Shown here: piece by piece, positions 34,294-43,564 of the stretch | How the letters are laid out: each line of letters begins with the position of its first letter | Position numbering within the stretch: position 1 is the first letter of the stretch | From: Limnohabitans sp. 103DPR2 | Lineage (GTDB): Bacteria > Pseudomonadota > Gammaproteobacteria > Burkholderiales > Burkholderiaceae_C | Assembly: GCF_001412575.1 (NCBI RefSeq) | Contig: NZ_CP011834.1 | Span: 1,984,001-2,048,000, forward strand | Reading direction: 5' to 3' | Length of the DNA stretch: 64,000 bases | Notes under the pieces: generated by a model | Database searches by the model: none | What the model was told of the DNA's origin: nothing | The model's input: only the letters and a program-made list of their open reading frames with translations | Program-made: the position numbers and the translations under genes

Positions 34294-35928
34294 TGCGGTT
34301 GTGACCCCATGACGGTCTTGTCGCCCACGCAATTTGTGCGCAGTGCTGACTGATTGCTCATGTGAGCTCTGATTTGTAGGCTCACCCCCCAAGGGCAAGC
34401 GTTCCTGCGCCAAACATTTTGGCCGTGCCCTGGCACCACTTGCCAAATAGTCTTGGAGCAGGGATGCACGAACAGGCGATGAATCCATCTCTCTTACCAC
34501 TGTCAAATAATGAAAGACAGCGTCTACTAAATCCTCGGGTGTCAACCCATAAGTTTTTCCAGTAGACAGCCAAACATGATCGGAAAAATGCATGAAGAAT
34601 CGGAACGCAGAAGCAGGCTGTCCAATAGGCGTCAATATCAAGGGCAAGCTAGTTTTGAAGCGTCCCGAATTGGCAATCAAGTCCCAATACTTGGCCATGC
34701 GGGTGAAGCGCTCCAAGCTTGACGCATCCAAGTCCTTGGTTTTTCGCACCACATAAGGTGGTTGATCGTCATAGACCATTTCAAAAGGCACGGTGTGCCT
34801 TGCAATCGGCGTTCCACGCAAACGCTTCAAAATACCCAATTGAATTTCTTGCGGTCCAATGGCCATCAGTCGGTCAAAACCTTCTGCAAAGCTGTCCAGT
34901 GTTTCACCAGGCAAACCAAAAATCAAATCGGTGTGAAGGTGTGCATGCGACTCATTGATCAACCATCGCAAATTGGCTTCTGTCTGGATGTTGTCTTGCC
35001 GCCTAGAAATCAGTTTTTGAACGGTTTCATTGAAACTTTGAATACCCACCTCAAATTGCAGCACCCCAGGAGGGTACTTCGCAATCAAAGCTTTTAACTT
35101 GTCTGGCAAATGGTCTGGGATGACCTCAAAATGCACCAACAAACCTTCTGCACCGGGTTCATTCAATCGATCCAAAAAGAACTGGAGAATTTGAACAGAT
35201 GCTTCAATTTTCAGATTGAAAGTGCGATCGACAAATTTGAAGTTTCGGGCGCCACGCTCATACAAAATTTTGAGCTCATGCAAGAACGGCGACAACTCAA
35301 AAGCCCACGCCGTTTTATCTAAAGAGCTGAGACAAAACTCACATTTGAATGGACATCCCCTTGAAGCTTCCACATACAACAAACGGTTGGCCAAATCGGC
35401 ATCCGAAAAGTGTTGGTATGGCAAAGCAATCTGATCCATTGGCGGTTGTTCGCCTGGGATCACCTTCATGAGCGGGGGCGGACCCTGAACCAATTGCAAA
35501 CAAAGTTTCGGAAAGCTCACATCCCCCCAGCCTGTGATCACATGATCGGACAATTTCACAATGTCTTGCTGGTCGGTTTCGTGACTTACTTCGGGACCAC
35601 CCAAAACAATTTTCAAGCGGGGGCGCTGGCATTTAAGCAAACGAATCAGCTCTGTGGTCTGAAGCACATTCCAAATGTAAACACCGAAACCGATGACTTG
35701 TGTTTGACCTGGGCGCTCTTCGCCCAAGGTGTTCAACAATTGCAATACCATGTCTGGCAATGGCTTCGACAAGGTGAATTCAAGCAATGCTGTTTGATCT
35801 GCCAGCGCTTGGCTACCGTGACGCGCCATGTTGGCCATCAGATAGCGTAGGCCCAAAGACGCGTGGATGTACTTCGCGTTCAGAGTGCAAAGGATGATGG
35901 AGGGCTTCGAAGTCACAGAGTCGGGCAT
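34282..35928 (-). CDS. B12-binding-domain radical SAM protein
   Basis: The protein of about 548 residues has an N-terminal cobalamin-binding-like domain (IILCTLNAKYIHASLGLRYL, GFGVYIWN, ILGG-like VLGGPEVS), then the radical SAM cluster motif SRGCPFKCEFC, and a C-terminal DUF4080-like part. Similar proteins methylate or rearrange unknown substrates. The ATG at 35928 follows AGGA; a longer frame to 36015 lacks support. No partner gene points to the substrate. Confidence 0.85.
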   Translation of the reverse strand: MPDSVTSKPSIILCTLNAKYIHASLGLRYLMANMARHGSQALADQTALLEFTLSKPLPDMVLQLLNTLGEERPGQTQVIGFGVYIWNVLQTTELIRLLKCQRPRLKIVLGGPEVSHETDQQDIVKLSDHVITGWGDVSFPKLCLQLVQGPPPLMKVIPGEQPPMDQIALPYQHFSDADLANRLLYVEASRGCPFKCEFCLSSLDKTAWAFELSPFLHELKILYERGARNFKFVDRTFNLKIEASVQILQFFLDRLNEPGAEGLLVHFEVIPDHLPDKLKALIAKYPPGVLQFEVGIQSFNETVQKLISRRQDNIQTEANLRWLINESHAHLHTDLIFGLPGETLDSFAEGFDRLMAIGPQEIQLGILKRLRGTPIARHTVPFEMVYDDQPPYVVRKTKDLDASSLERFTRMAKYWDLIANSGRFKTSLPLILTPIGQPASAFRFFMHFSDHVWLSTGKTYGLTPEDLVDAVFHYLTVVREMDSSPVRASLLQDYLASGARARPKCLAQERLPLGGEPTNQSSHEQSVSTAHKLRGRQDRHGVTTASTD

Positions 35929-36047
35929 GTGTAGATTATCCTGCGCAAACAGAAACTCAGTGCACAAGCCAAATCGGAAATAAGCTGTATATTGAGCCCG
36001 TTTTCCAGCAGGCATTGCTGGCTACCCCTCAAATTAGGAGTCACAAG

Positions 36048-36503
36048 ATGTTAAAAACATTCACATGGTCATTGCTGGCAGTTGCGTTCAGTGCCAACGC
36101 TGCGACGGCCCCTTACGACGAATTAGCCAATGCACCTGCACAGATTCAGACAAGCCTTCAAGAGGCCAAAGTCACCAACAAACCCGTACTGGTGGTCTTT
36201 GGTGCCAACTGGTGTGGCGATTGCAAAGTGTTGGACATGTCTTTGAAAACTGGGCCTAGTGCCCCATTGATTCAGCAGCATTTCAAAATGGTCAAAGTCA
36301 ATGTTGGCAAATTTGACCGCAACCTCGACATTGCAGAAGCCTACGGTGTGCCGCTTAAAAAAGGCATTCCTGCAGTAGCCATCTTGTCAATCGATGGCAA
36401 AGTAATTTACGCTACCAAAACTGGCGAGTTGGCGGACGCCCGCAACATGGGCGACACCGCCATTTATGATTTTTTCGTCAAAGTGGCATCAACCAAACCA
36501 TGA
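36048..36503 (+). CDS. Periplasmic thioredoxin-fold protein
   Basis: The 151-residue product has a signal peptide ending at ANAA and a thioredoxin domain with active site WCGDC (residues 55-59) and the cis-Pro in KGIPAVAIL. The ribosome binding site AGGAG lies 8 nt before the ATG. It likely acts as a thiol-disulfide reductase in the periplasm, for example in cytochrome or disulfide maintenance. Confidence 0.88.
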   Translation: MLKTFTWSLLAVAFSANAATAPYDELANAPAQIQTSLQEAKVTNKPVLVVFGANWCGDCKVLDMSLKTGPSAPLIQQHFKMVKVNVGKFDRNLDIAEAYGVPLKKGIPAVAILSIDGKVIYATKTGELADARNMGDTAIYDFFVKVASTKP

Positions 36504-36591
36504 TGACGAAAATTTCAAGCTGATGCGGCCATAGCAAAATCGTTTAGAGGACTTTCTCACATTCAAGGTATATGAGAGATGTGAAGGCATG

Positions 36592-38169
36592 CTAAGCAGA
36601 AATTAGCCGTTTTATTTTCACCAACTCCCATGCGTCTTCAACCCATTCGCACAAGATTGCCCGTGACTCTCTTGGATCAATGATGTCAAGAATTCCAAAT
36701 TTTTCTGCTGTCTTGAAAGGTGAAGACAAGTTGAGATAAAACTTCTCTAATTCCAGTCGTTTGGCTTGTGGATCCACAGCAGATTCAATTTCAGTTTTGT
36801 GCGCTGCCATCACTCCCCCCTCAATGGGAATCGAACCCCAGCGTGCAGATGGCCACGCATACCTGTGATTCAACGCTTCTCCATACTTAGGTGCATGCAT
36901 TCCGCCGGCCATACCAAAGCAACGCCTGATGATAATTGATACCCACGGTGATTCACATTCATGGACAGCTTGACCCACGCGCGTTGCGCCCAGCAAGGTA
37001 CCTGCCAATTCAGCTTCAAGACCTGTAGCATTGCCCGGCTGATCAACCAGATTCACAATGGGCAATCCAAATTGACTGCACAATTTAACGTGACGCTCCA
37101 TTTTGTAGGCAGCCTGTACCGTCATGGCACCGCCCTGAACTTTGGGGTCGTTGATAACAACACCCACAGGGTAGCCATTGAGCCTGGCCAAAGCTGTGAT
37201 CACGGAGCCTCCTTGAAATTTCCCAATTTCAAAGACAGTGTCCAAATCAAAAATACTCTTCAATATTTTACGTGGATCAAAAATCTGTCGGCGATCTTTT
37301 GGAATCGCATCTTTTAGCCAGTCGTCAGCACGGTTAGGTGAATCGTTACAAGCTGTCACAGGTGCCAAATGGTGAATACTTCTCGGCATGTAAGACAAGA
37401 ATTTTTGCACTTGTAGCAGAGCATCTGCTTCATCTACAGCCTCGTTGTGTACCACAGCATTTTTCCGCTGAACCTTGTGCCCACCCAAATCATTTTTATC
37501 GATTTCCACACCATAGGCTTGACGAACCACATGAGGCCCTGCTGCCATCACTTGAGCCTGGTCATTTACCAAGACCGAGAAGTGCGAGGAGACCACTTTG
37601 ATGGCACCCAAACCGACACAAGATCCTAAAGCCACGCCGACTACAGGAACAGTCTTTAGCAACTCATTGGCTGGCCAGGTAGGGTAACCAGGAATCTTCG
37701 TGCCGCCCAGTTGCATCAACAACTTCACACTACCACCTGCAGAGTCAACCAAGCGGACTAAAGGCATGTGCATTTGATGCGCATAGCGTTCTATGTAAAT
37801 CCATTTTTCTGCAACTGTGGCCTCGGATGAACCAGCGCGTATGCTGAAATCATCTGCATGGATGGCCAGTTTGCGACCGTCAATGCGTCCAGTTCCAGTC
37901 ACTGTATTGGTAGGATCCAGCAGAACAAACTTACCTTCTGAGTCTTGATGGCCTTTACCCGCAATGCAGCCCATCTCTTGAAACGAATTGGCATCTAACA
38001 AACTATTAATTCTCTGCCGGACATCCATTCGTCCTGCTGAATGCAATTTGGCCAGCGCTTGCGGACCTCCCATTCCCAAAGCTTGATTTCTGCGACTTTC
38101 TAATTCGCTTAGTTCTTCTTGCCACTCACCTTTGGGTAAGAAACGTGCGGGGTGTTGAATCTTGTTCAC
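36592..38169 (-). CDS. Biotin-dependent acyl-CoA carboxyltransferase subunit
   Basis: The 525-residue protein matches the propionyl/methylcrotonyl-CoA carboxylase beta family: N-terminal half with GRIDGRKLAIHADDFSIRAGS and AGGSVKLLMQLGGTKIPGYP, C-terminal half with NPKVQGGAMT-type sequence and RCFGMAGGMHAPKY. It transfers carboxyl groups between biotin and an acyl-CoA. It is the last gene of an operon with BCCP, GntR, CoA-transferase and Bug genes, overlapping the Bug gene by 4 bp. No biotin carboxylase is encoded here. Confidence 0.9.
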   Translation of the reverse strand: MNKIQHPARFLPKGEWQEELSELESRRNQALGMGGPQALAKLHSAGRMDVRQRINSLLDANSFQEMGCIAGKGHQDSEGKFVLLDPTNTVTGTGRIDGRKLAIHADDFSIRAGSSEATVAEKWIYIERYAHQMHMPLVRLVDSAGGSVKLLMQLGGTKIPGYPTWPANELLKTVPVVGVALGSCVGLGAIKVVSSHFSVLVNDQAQVMAAGPHVVRQAYGVEIDKNDLGGHKVQRKNAVVHNEAVDEADALLQVQKFLSYMPRSIHHLAPVTACNDSPNRADDWLKDAIPKDRRQIFDPRKILKSIFDLDTVFEIGKFQGGSVITALARLNGYPVGVVINDPKVQGGAMTVQAAYKMERHVKLCSQFGLPIVNLVDQPGNATGLEAELAGTLLGATRVGQAVHECESPWVSIIIRRCFGMAGGMHAPKYGEALNHRYAWPSARWGSIPIEGGVMAAHKTEIESAVDPQAKRLELEKFYLNLSSPFKTAEKFGILDIIDPRESRAILCEWVEDAWELVKIKRLISA

Positions 38170-39158
38170 TTCGAAACCAATCCCAATTCTTGAACCAACT
38201 CATTGATCGATTTTTGTTCGGATACCATGTATTTCATGGACTCAGCATGATCTCTGTATACAGGTCTACCGCCATTTTTTTCGACCAAAGCCAACCATGC
38301 AGGGTGTTGAGAGACTTTGCGCAAAGCGTCTTCCCAAAAAGCAATTTGTGCAGCTGACATATTCGGCGGAAGAAGCAGTCCGTTATAGGTCACAAAGTCG
38401 GCTGCAATGCCCTGCTCTCGCCAAGTTGGCACTTGTGCCAAAGCTCCTGAACCGCGTGTGGGTGACGCACTGGCCAGGACACGCACTTTGCCTGCTGCGA
38501 CTTGCGGCATGATGACTGGTGCTGTAGCCGAAATGACGTCAATGTGGCCGCCCAGCAAGGCCCCCATTGTTTCGCTTGAAGCTTTGAAGGGTGCAACAGT
38601 CAGATTTTTAATGTCGACACCGGCAACTTTTAATGGTTTGGCGATAGACAAATGTGTACCTGAGCCCAATGCAGGTGCAACGCCAATTTTGAGTGAGGTC
38701 ACATCCTTGCTCAAAGCTGTGACCAACTCAGTCGCTGATTTGATGTTGGAGTCAGCTCGCACAGCGACCATTTGAGTTTCCTCAACCATCATGGCGACGG
38801 GAGGATAGTCTTTCAAATCAGCCTTCAACATGCCGGCAGCAATGGCTACCAAGGTGCTGGTGTGAAATGTTCCTAGCCAATGAGCATTGCCCGAATTGCG
38901 TTGCAATTGCTGCAAAGAAATGATGCCTGCACCACCCGGCTTGTAATCGATCAACATGGTTTTACCTTGGATCAAATTCAATTGGGTTAAGGCATCTTGA
39001 ATGCCGCGCGCATAGATGTCTACTGATCCTCCGGGGGTGACGCCCAAAACGTAAGTGATTCGGTCTGTCGGTTTCCAACTGCTGCTTTGCGCTGACGCCT
39101 CCATTCCAATACAGCCTAATGCCATCGCTATTGTAAATTCACGTCTTTTCAGGTTCAT
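38166..39158 (-). CDS. Bug/TctC-family periplasmic solute-binding protein
   Basis: The 330-residue protein has a signal peptide ending near SAQS and Bug landmarks (DRITYVLGVTPGGSVDIYARG, MLIDYKPGGAGIIS). The usual phrase V-x-N-x-x-G-A is altered to DYKPGGAG, and the SAPDGYT segment is not recognisable, so it is a divergent member. It lies inside the CoA-transferase/carboxyltransferase operon and probably captures the acid that the operon degrades. Confidence 0.88.
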   Translation of the reverse strand: MNLKRREFTIAMALGCIGMEASAQSSSWKPTDRITYVLGVTPGGSVDIYARGIQDALTQLNLIQGKTMLIDYKPGGAGIISLQQLQRNSGNAHWLGTFHTSTLVAIAAGMLKADLKDYPPVAMMVEETQMVAVRADSNIKSATELVTALSKDVTSLKIGVAPALGSGTHLSIAKPLKVAGVDIKNLTVAPFKASSETMGALLGGHIDVISATAPVIMPQVAAGKVRVLASASPTRGSGALAQVPTWREQGIAADFVTYNGLLLPPNMSAAQIAFWEDALRKVSQHPAWLALVEKNGGRPVYRDHAESMKYMVSEQKSINELVQELGLVSK

Positions 39159-39176
39159 GGTGTGTCTCCGTTTTAA

Positions 39177-40355
39177 TCACTTAGACGACTTAAATGCCGC
39201 AAGTAAATTTGCTGTGTCTTGTCCCAGCTCGTGACCCGTATGCCGGATAGAGCCAGGTGTACGAGATAGTCGCGGCACCACACCCATTTGAGTGGTATGA
39301 CCAATTTTTGGATGCGGCACTTTAACCAACATGTTCCGCTCTAAGAAATGAGGATCTTGGTAAATATCGGCGATGGTGTAAACACGCGTATTCGGAACGC
39401 CAGCGTCCTCAAGCATCTCAGCCAATTCATTGCAAAGATACTGTCGTGTCCAGTCAGCGATGATTTGGTCTAGTGCTCGCGCATTGGCGGGTTCGCCTCT
39501 AGCACGGATGTTTGCAAATTCGGGCACTTGCATCAAATCAAGGCGATCCATGGCTTGCATCAGCCGCTCACAGGTAGGGTTGCTGTTGGCTGCAATCAAA
39601 ATATAGCTACCATCTTTTGTTGGGTACAAACTGTTGGGGGCCATGCGCGGCAAATTTGCGCCTTCACGTTTGGGTACAGTGCCATGCTTTTCATAGGCCG
39701 GAACGATGGGCTCCAATTGAGTAAATGCCGTTTCGTAAAGCGCCACATCCACAACTTGACCTAAGCCTGTCTTGTCTTTTTCACGCAGTGCCGCCAACGC
39801 GCCAAAGGCTGCATAGGTGGACGTCAAGTAATCTGTCGTAGCCAAGGCGACACGTGCCGGAGGACGATCTGGATCACCCGTCATGTGGCGAACACCACCG
39901 ACGGCTTCACAAATGGCGCCATACCCAGGTCTTGGCGCATAAGGTCCCGTTTGTCCAAAGCCACTGATGCGAACCATCACCAAACCTGGATTTGATTTAG
40001 AAAGTTCTTCATAGCCCAAACCCAGTCGCTCCATGACACCGGGCCGGTTGTTCTCCACCAATATGTCAGCACTTGCAATCATGGACTTGGCCACACGCAG
40101 GTCTTCTGTATTTTTCAAATCCAGCACGACGGATTTTTTATTTCGCAGCAGCGAAGCGGCATATAGCGAGACATCATCGACATGTTGCCCCATTTGTCTC
40201 ACTGGATCGCCTTCAGGCGGTTCGATCTTGATCACATCGGCGCCAAAGTCGCCCATTAAGCGTGTGCAGGCCGGACCAGCAATGGTTGAGCAAATCTCAA
40301 TCACAAGCAGCCCCCGCAACGGGCCTGTGGCTTCAGTCACTTTGACATTGCTCAT
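39177..40355 (-). CDS. Class III (CaiB/BaiF) CoA-transferase
   Basis: The 392-residue enzyme begins GPLRGLLVIEICSTIAGPACTRLMGDFGADVIKIEPPEGD and keeps the catalytic Asp region (GALAALREKDKTGLGQVVDVALYE). These enzymes move CoA between acyl donors and acids. In this operon it would activate an imported carboxylate for the biotin-dependent carboxyltransferase. Its start overlaps the GntR gene by 4 bp. Confidence 0.93.
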   Translation of the reverse strand: MSNVKVTEATGPLRGLLVIEICSTIAGPACTRLMGDFGADVIKIEPPEGDPVRQMGQHVDDVSLYAASLLRNKKSVVLDLKNTEDLRVAKSMIASADILVENNRPGVMERLGLGYEELSKSNPGLVMVRISGFGQTGPYAPRPGYGAICEAVGGVRHMTGDPDRPPARVALATTDYLTSTYAAFGALAALREKDKTGLGQVVDVALYETAFTQLEPIVPAYEKHGTVPKREGANLPRMAPNSLYPTKDGSYILIAANSNPTCERLMQAMDRLDLMQVPEFANIRARGEPANARALDQIIADWTRQYLCNELAEMLEDAGVPNTRVYTIADIYQDPHFLERNMLVKVPHPKIGHTTQMGVVPRLSRTPGSIRHTGHELGQDTANLLAAFKSSK

Positions 40356-41107
40356 TTCAAATCTCCTGCTTTTATGTTGGCAAGTGCCATCATTTGCCGC
40401 GTAGATTCTTGACTAGATTCGTAGATGCGTGTCCGAGCAAGAGACACCAAGCTTTCAACATCGCCCTTGCGTTGCGCGTCCAAAGCCATTCGCCACAAAC
40501 TGGCAGAACGTTGACGACGCTCAATGGTGGCTAAACCCAATTTGCTGTACCGCAATGTTTGCAAAGACAGGCCTGTGAGCAATCGATGAAGTTTTTGATT
40601 GCCTGCTATGCGTGCGCACAAAATGATGAGTCGATAAGTCGTTTCGGCATACTCATCCCCACTCAAAGGATCGGCCGCTAATAATTCAAGCCGCTCAGTA
40701 CCTGAGGCTAAAATTTTCAGCCACTCCTCTGAAGAAGAGCTGCTAATTTTGCGAATCACAACCTCAAAGAGACCCGCCCGAATCTCCATCAATTCGTCGA
40801 GTTCGGAGACAGTCAATTCAGTCACGATGGCACCCCGCCTTGGCAACAAGGTCACCAGCCCCTCTCTTTCCAAAATTCTCAATGCATCTCGAACTGGTCC
40901 CCGACTGACTTTGAACTCTTCGCTAACCTCCACTTCACCAATTCGGCTACCTGCTGGCATGAGACCTGACAAGATGCGGTCACCTAATTTGGCTGCAATC
41001 TGCTCTGGAACTGTTAACGTGGGAATGTCCTGGTCTGCAAACAATCGAAATGCCACAGTACTTTCGGCAGCACGGTATGCATCGTCTGGTAGGTCTTTCA
41101 CATGCAT
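40352..41107 (-). CDS. GntR-family (FadR/FCD) transcriptional regulator
   Basis: The 251-residue protein has an N-terminal winged helix (VPEQIAAKLGDRILSGLMPAG, then VSRGPVRDALRILEREGLV) and a helical FCD effector domain. It sits second in the operon, 3 nt after the BCCP gene, so it probably autoregulates it. The palindrome ATTGTTAACAAT before the first gene is a good candidate operator. Confidence 0.92.
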   Translation of the reverse strand: MHVKDLPDDAYRAAESTVAFRLFADQDIPTLTVPEQIAAKLGDRILSGLMPAGSRIGEVEVSEEFKVSRGPVRDALRILEREGLVTLLPRRGAIVTELTVSELDELMEIRAGLFEVVIRKISSSSSEEWLKILASGTERLELLAADPLSGDEYAETTYRLIILCARIAGNQKLHRLLTGLSLQTLRYSKLGLATIERRQRSASLWRMALDAQRKGDVESLVSLARTRIYESSQESTRQMMALANIKAGDLK

Positions 41108-41110
41108 GGC

Positions 41111-41323
41111 TTACACCAGATGAATGACAACTTGATCTTCGGCAACTGGGTCGCCCTCTGCAACCAAGACTTCGGACACTTGCCCTGCGCGCTCAGCTGA
41201 AATGGGGATTTCCATCTTCATGGACTCTACGATCGCCAAAACCTCATCGGCTTCTACGCTTTGCCCTGCGCTGACGAGCACTTTCCAAACAGTTCCGGTG
41301 ACTTCTGATTTGATTTTCAACAT
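41111..41323 (-). CDS. Biotin carboxyl carrier protein (stand-alone biotinyl domain)
   Basis: The 70-residue protein is a complete biotinyl domain with the biotinylation site ESMKME (Lys36) and the matching GD-x-V hairpin. It lacks the N-terminal extension of AccB. As first gene of the operon it supplies the carrier for the carboxyltransferase encoded by the last gene. Confidence 0.93.
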   Translation of the reverse strand: MLKIKSEVTGTVWKVLVSAGQSVEADEVLAIVESMKMEIPISAERAGQVSEVLVAEGDPVAEDQVVIHLV

Positions 41324-41337
41324 TTGTTAATTCCAAG

Positions 41338-41349
41338 ATTGTTAACAAT
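41338..41349. promoter_or_regulatory. ATTGTTAACAAT palindrome, candidate GntR operator
   Basis: A perfect 12-bp palindrome 15 bases upstream of the BCCP start codon. The TTGT-TA-ACAA core fits FadR-subfamily GntR sites, and a GntR gene is second in this operon. Confidence 0.55.
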
Positions 41350-41408
41350 ATTATGAAATTAAAAGCCAAGTCGCCTATCGGCAATAACCCTTAGCAAAAC
41401 AAAATGCC

Positions 41409-41723
41409 TTAAGTTTGGAGATCTAAGAACACACGCCCGTTCTCAATCTTCACAGGCCAAGCTTTGACAGGCTCGGTAGCAGGAGCACACTGGACAGAGC
41501 CATCACGAACATCAAACAACGCTTGATGGAATGGACATTCCACATGGTGACCCTCCACAAACCCATCGCACAATTTGGCGTTGCCGTGGCTGCATTCATT
41601 GTTGATCGCATACACGCCATCCTCCAATTTAAAAACAGCGATGTCATGATTTTGAGGGGTGACAGCAATGCCTGCACCTTCAAACAAATCGGCCTCTGCG
41701 GCCACGTCAATCCAGTTGTTCAT
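41409..41723 (-). CDS. Rieske-type ferredoxin of the ring-hydroxylating oxygenase
   Basis: The protein of 104 residues has the Rieske [2Fe-2S] ligands CSHG and CPFH separated by 17 residues. It carries electrons to the oxygenase. The ATG at 41723 is preferred because the ferredoxin fold begins there (NNWIDVAAEADL); a longer frame overlaps the beta-subunit gene. It lies 2 nt after the beta-subunit stop. In the nag system the equivalent is NagAb. No reductase gene follows. Confidence 0.9.
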   Translation of the reverse strand: MNNWIDVAAEADLFEGAGIAVTPQNHDIAVFKLEDGVYAINNECSHGNAKLCDGFVEGHHVECPFHQALFDVRDGSVQCAPATEPVKAWPVKIENGRVFLDLQT

Positions 41724-41725
41724 GG

Positions 41726-42205
41726 TTAGATGGGGTAGATCACAGAATTGGGAATCATCTCGCTGTCGTAAACGCACAGACGCTCAGCGAATTTGAATCC
41801 TTCGGGTGTCGACACAATGATGTCAAGATAACGTCCCACGTTGAAGACGGTGCTTTCTTTGTCCAACTTGGTACGAAACACCGCGTAGTTGGCCTCACTG
41901 TAAATGCGGCCTTCTTCTACTTTTCGAACGATGGGTGCGCCCACCATGTGTCGCTGATAGTAGGGGTCGTGAAAGATGGTTTCACTGATGCCATACACGC
42001 GATCTTTCAACATACCCTTGCTGGTCAATGTCAATGTGGCCAAGGGAAATCCGCGCTCGTGATTTTCACGGGGTTGTAATTTGTAAACACACTGCTCTGT
42101 GAAGAAGTCAGGCCATAAATTCCATTGCCCACTGTCGACGGCACTGGCGTAATCGGCATAAAGTTGCTGGATGCCAAACCAAGTTTGCATGTCCACCATG
42201 ATCAA
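41726..42205 (-). CDS. Ring-hydroxylating oxygenase beta subunit (NagH-like)
   Basis: The 159-residue protein has the cystatin-like fold of oxygenase small subunits ([21 protein letters not shown] at the start, [11 protein letters not shown] near the C terminus). Its length is close to NagH of salicylate 5-hydroxylase. The start overlaps the alpha-subunit gene by 4 bp. It has a structural role in the alpha-beta oligomer. Confidence 0.88.
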   Translation of the reverse strand: MIMVDMQTWFGIQQLYADYASAVDSGQWNLWPDFFTEQCVYKLQPRENHERGFPLATLTLTSKGMLKDRVYGISETIFHDPYYQRHMVGAPIVRKVEEGRIYSEANYAVFRTKLDKESTVFNVGRYLDIIVSTPEGFKFAERLCVYDSEMIPNSVIYPI

Positions 42206-43473
42206 TCCTCCATCACATTTCGCCAGTATTCGTACATCCCTCGGATCAGGGTTTCGGTCACCATATGATCGGTGTCGCCTACATCTTTACCGCCCAACTC
42301 AGCAAGCGCGCGGTGCTGAGATTTAGATTCAAAGGCCTGCTGCGAAAATTCAATTACTTCACCATCATCGGCTGAGACAAATCCTGCAGGGCCAAACAAG
42401 TTGGCTTGTCGCAAGCGGCGCTCAGTCATCTCTGGCGTGTCGTCTTCAAAGCCGAAATGTGTCCACACGAAATCAAATGCGCCATGACCGTCAGGCTGAA
42501 TGTGGCGCGTAGAAACACTGTTGACCTGCTGCTGAAAAATCACACTGGGAAATAGCGTCATCATGACAGCCGTAGGCCCCTCCCACCAAGGCTCGGGCAC
42601 GATGTCTAAGAAACTGGGGTCGTTGAGTTCCATGCTGGCTTTGAAACTACTGACCTGCGTCACATCTGAAGCCCCACCCGTTGCTTGTCCTGCAGAGCCG
42701 CGCGTGGAAATCATGGCGGCATGACGATGCTTGTCGTCCATGCGCAATTCGCTTTTATTGTCAGCGCGCCAAAGTCCAAAGGTCACAAACCAAGTGTGCA
42801 ACAAGCCTGGGTGATAAGGATCTTTGATGTTCTCTTGCATCAATTTCCAGTTACCTGGAATATGCTGGCGGTTGTAGCCCAATATCTTGAGCTGTCGACC
42901 ATTGAACAATCGGTCAAAGTACTTCAGGATTACCGGCCCCATGTAGTCTTCCAAAGACTCAACCTGGTGATCAAAAGAAGCAAACACAACGCCACCCCGT
43001 ATGGCCACTTTCAACGAAGTTAAGCCATGGTCTTTGGGGTCAAAATCGGCAGGCATGCCGCCATTGACCTTGCCATCTTGCCGCACACCGCGTCTAAAGG
43101 GGACCCCTTGTAACTTGCCATCCAAGGCATAGCTCCATTGATGGTAAGGGCATACCAATTCTTTTTTATTTCCATGCCGCTCTCGGCAAAAAGCCATCCC
43201 ACGGTGCGCGCACACATTTTCGACCACGTGAATTTGGCCATCTTGGGCGCGGGTCATGATGACTGACCGCTCGCCAATGACGGTGCGTTTGAAATCACCC
43301 GCATTAGGCACTTCAGCCTCGAGACCTACATAACTCCAATGGGCCTTGTAAAAAAACCGCTCTAGCTCTTTCTGATGCGTGGTCTGCTGCGTGTAGACGG
43401 CAAATGGAATTCGGCTGGTGCCAGGCGTTTCCCAATGAATTGGCTGATCTAGCATGTTTGCTGGTCTCCACAA
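42202..43473 (-). CDS. Rieske ring-hydroxylating oxygenase alpha subunit (salicylate 5-hydroxylase NagG-like)
   Basis: The 423-residue catalytic subunit has the Rieske ligands CAHRG (Cys88, His90) and CPYHQW (Cys108, His111), and the mononuclear iron site [12 protein letters not shown] with two His. Length equals that of NagG. The divergent regulator is NahR-like, which in characterised systems responds to salicylate, so salicylate (to gentisate) or a related hydroxybenzoate or anthranilate is the likely substrate. The reductase must come from elsewhere. Confidence 0.88.
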   Translation of the reverse strand: MWRPANMLDQPIHWETPGTSRIPFAVYTQQTTHQKELERFFYKAHWSYVGLEAEVPNAGDFKRTVIGERSVIMTRAQDGQIHVVENVCAHRGMAFCRERHGNKKELVCPYHQWSYALDGKLQGVPFRRGVRQDGKVNGGMPADFDPKDHGLTSLKVAIRGGVVFASFDHQVESLEDYMGPVILKYFDRLFNGRQLKILGYNRQHIPGNWKLMQENIKDPYHPGLLHTWFVTFGLWRADNKSELRMDDKHRHAAMISTRGSAGQATGGASDVTQVSSFKASMELNDPSFLDIVPEPWWEGPTAVMMTLFPSVIFQQQVNSVSTRHIQPDGHGAFDFVWTHFGFEDDTPEMTERRLRQANLFGPAGFVSADDGEVIEFSQQAFESKSQHRALAELGGKDVGDTDHMVTETLIRGMYEYWRNVMED

Positions 43474-43536
43474 GATGTTTAAAGTACATCATGCCATCCG
43501 TATTAAATTAGTAAATCGGATTTTAAATATAATTAT

Positions 43537-43553
43537 TATTTGAAAATCAAATA
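43537..43553. promoter_or_regulatory. LysR-type operator between the oxygenase and nahR-like genes
   Basis: TATTTGA-AAA-TCAAATA is a perfect 7-bp inverted repeat in an AT-rich divergent promoter region, 12 bases before the regulator start. Its T-N11-A form is the LysR-type binding motif. Confidence 0.5.
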
Positions 43554-43564
43554 TTTAATCATCC

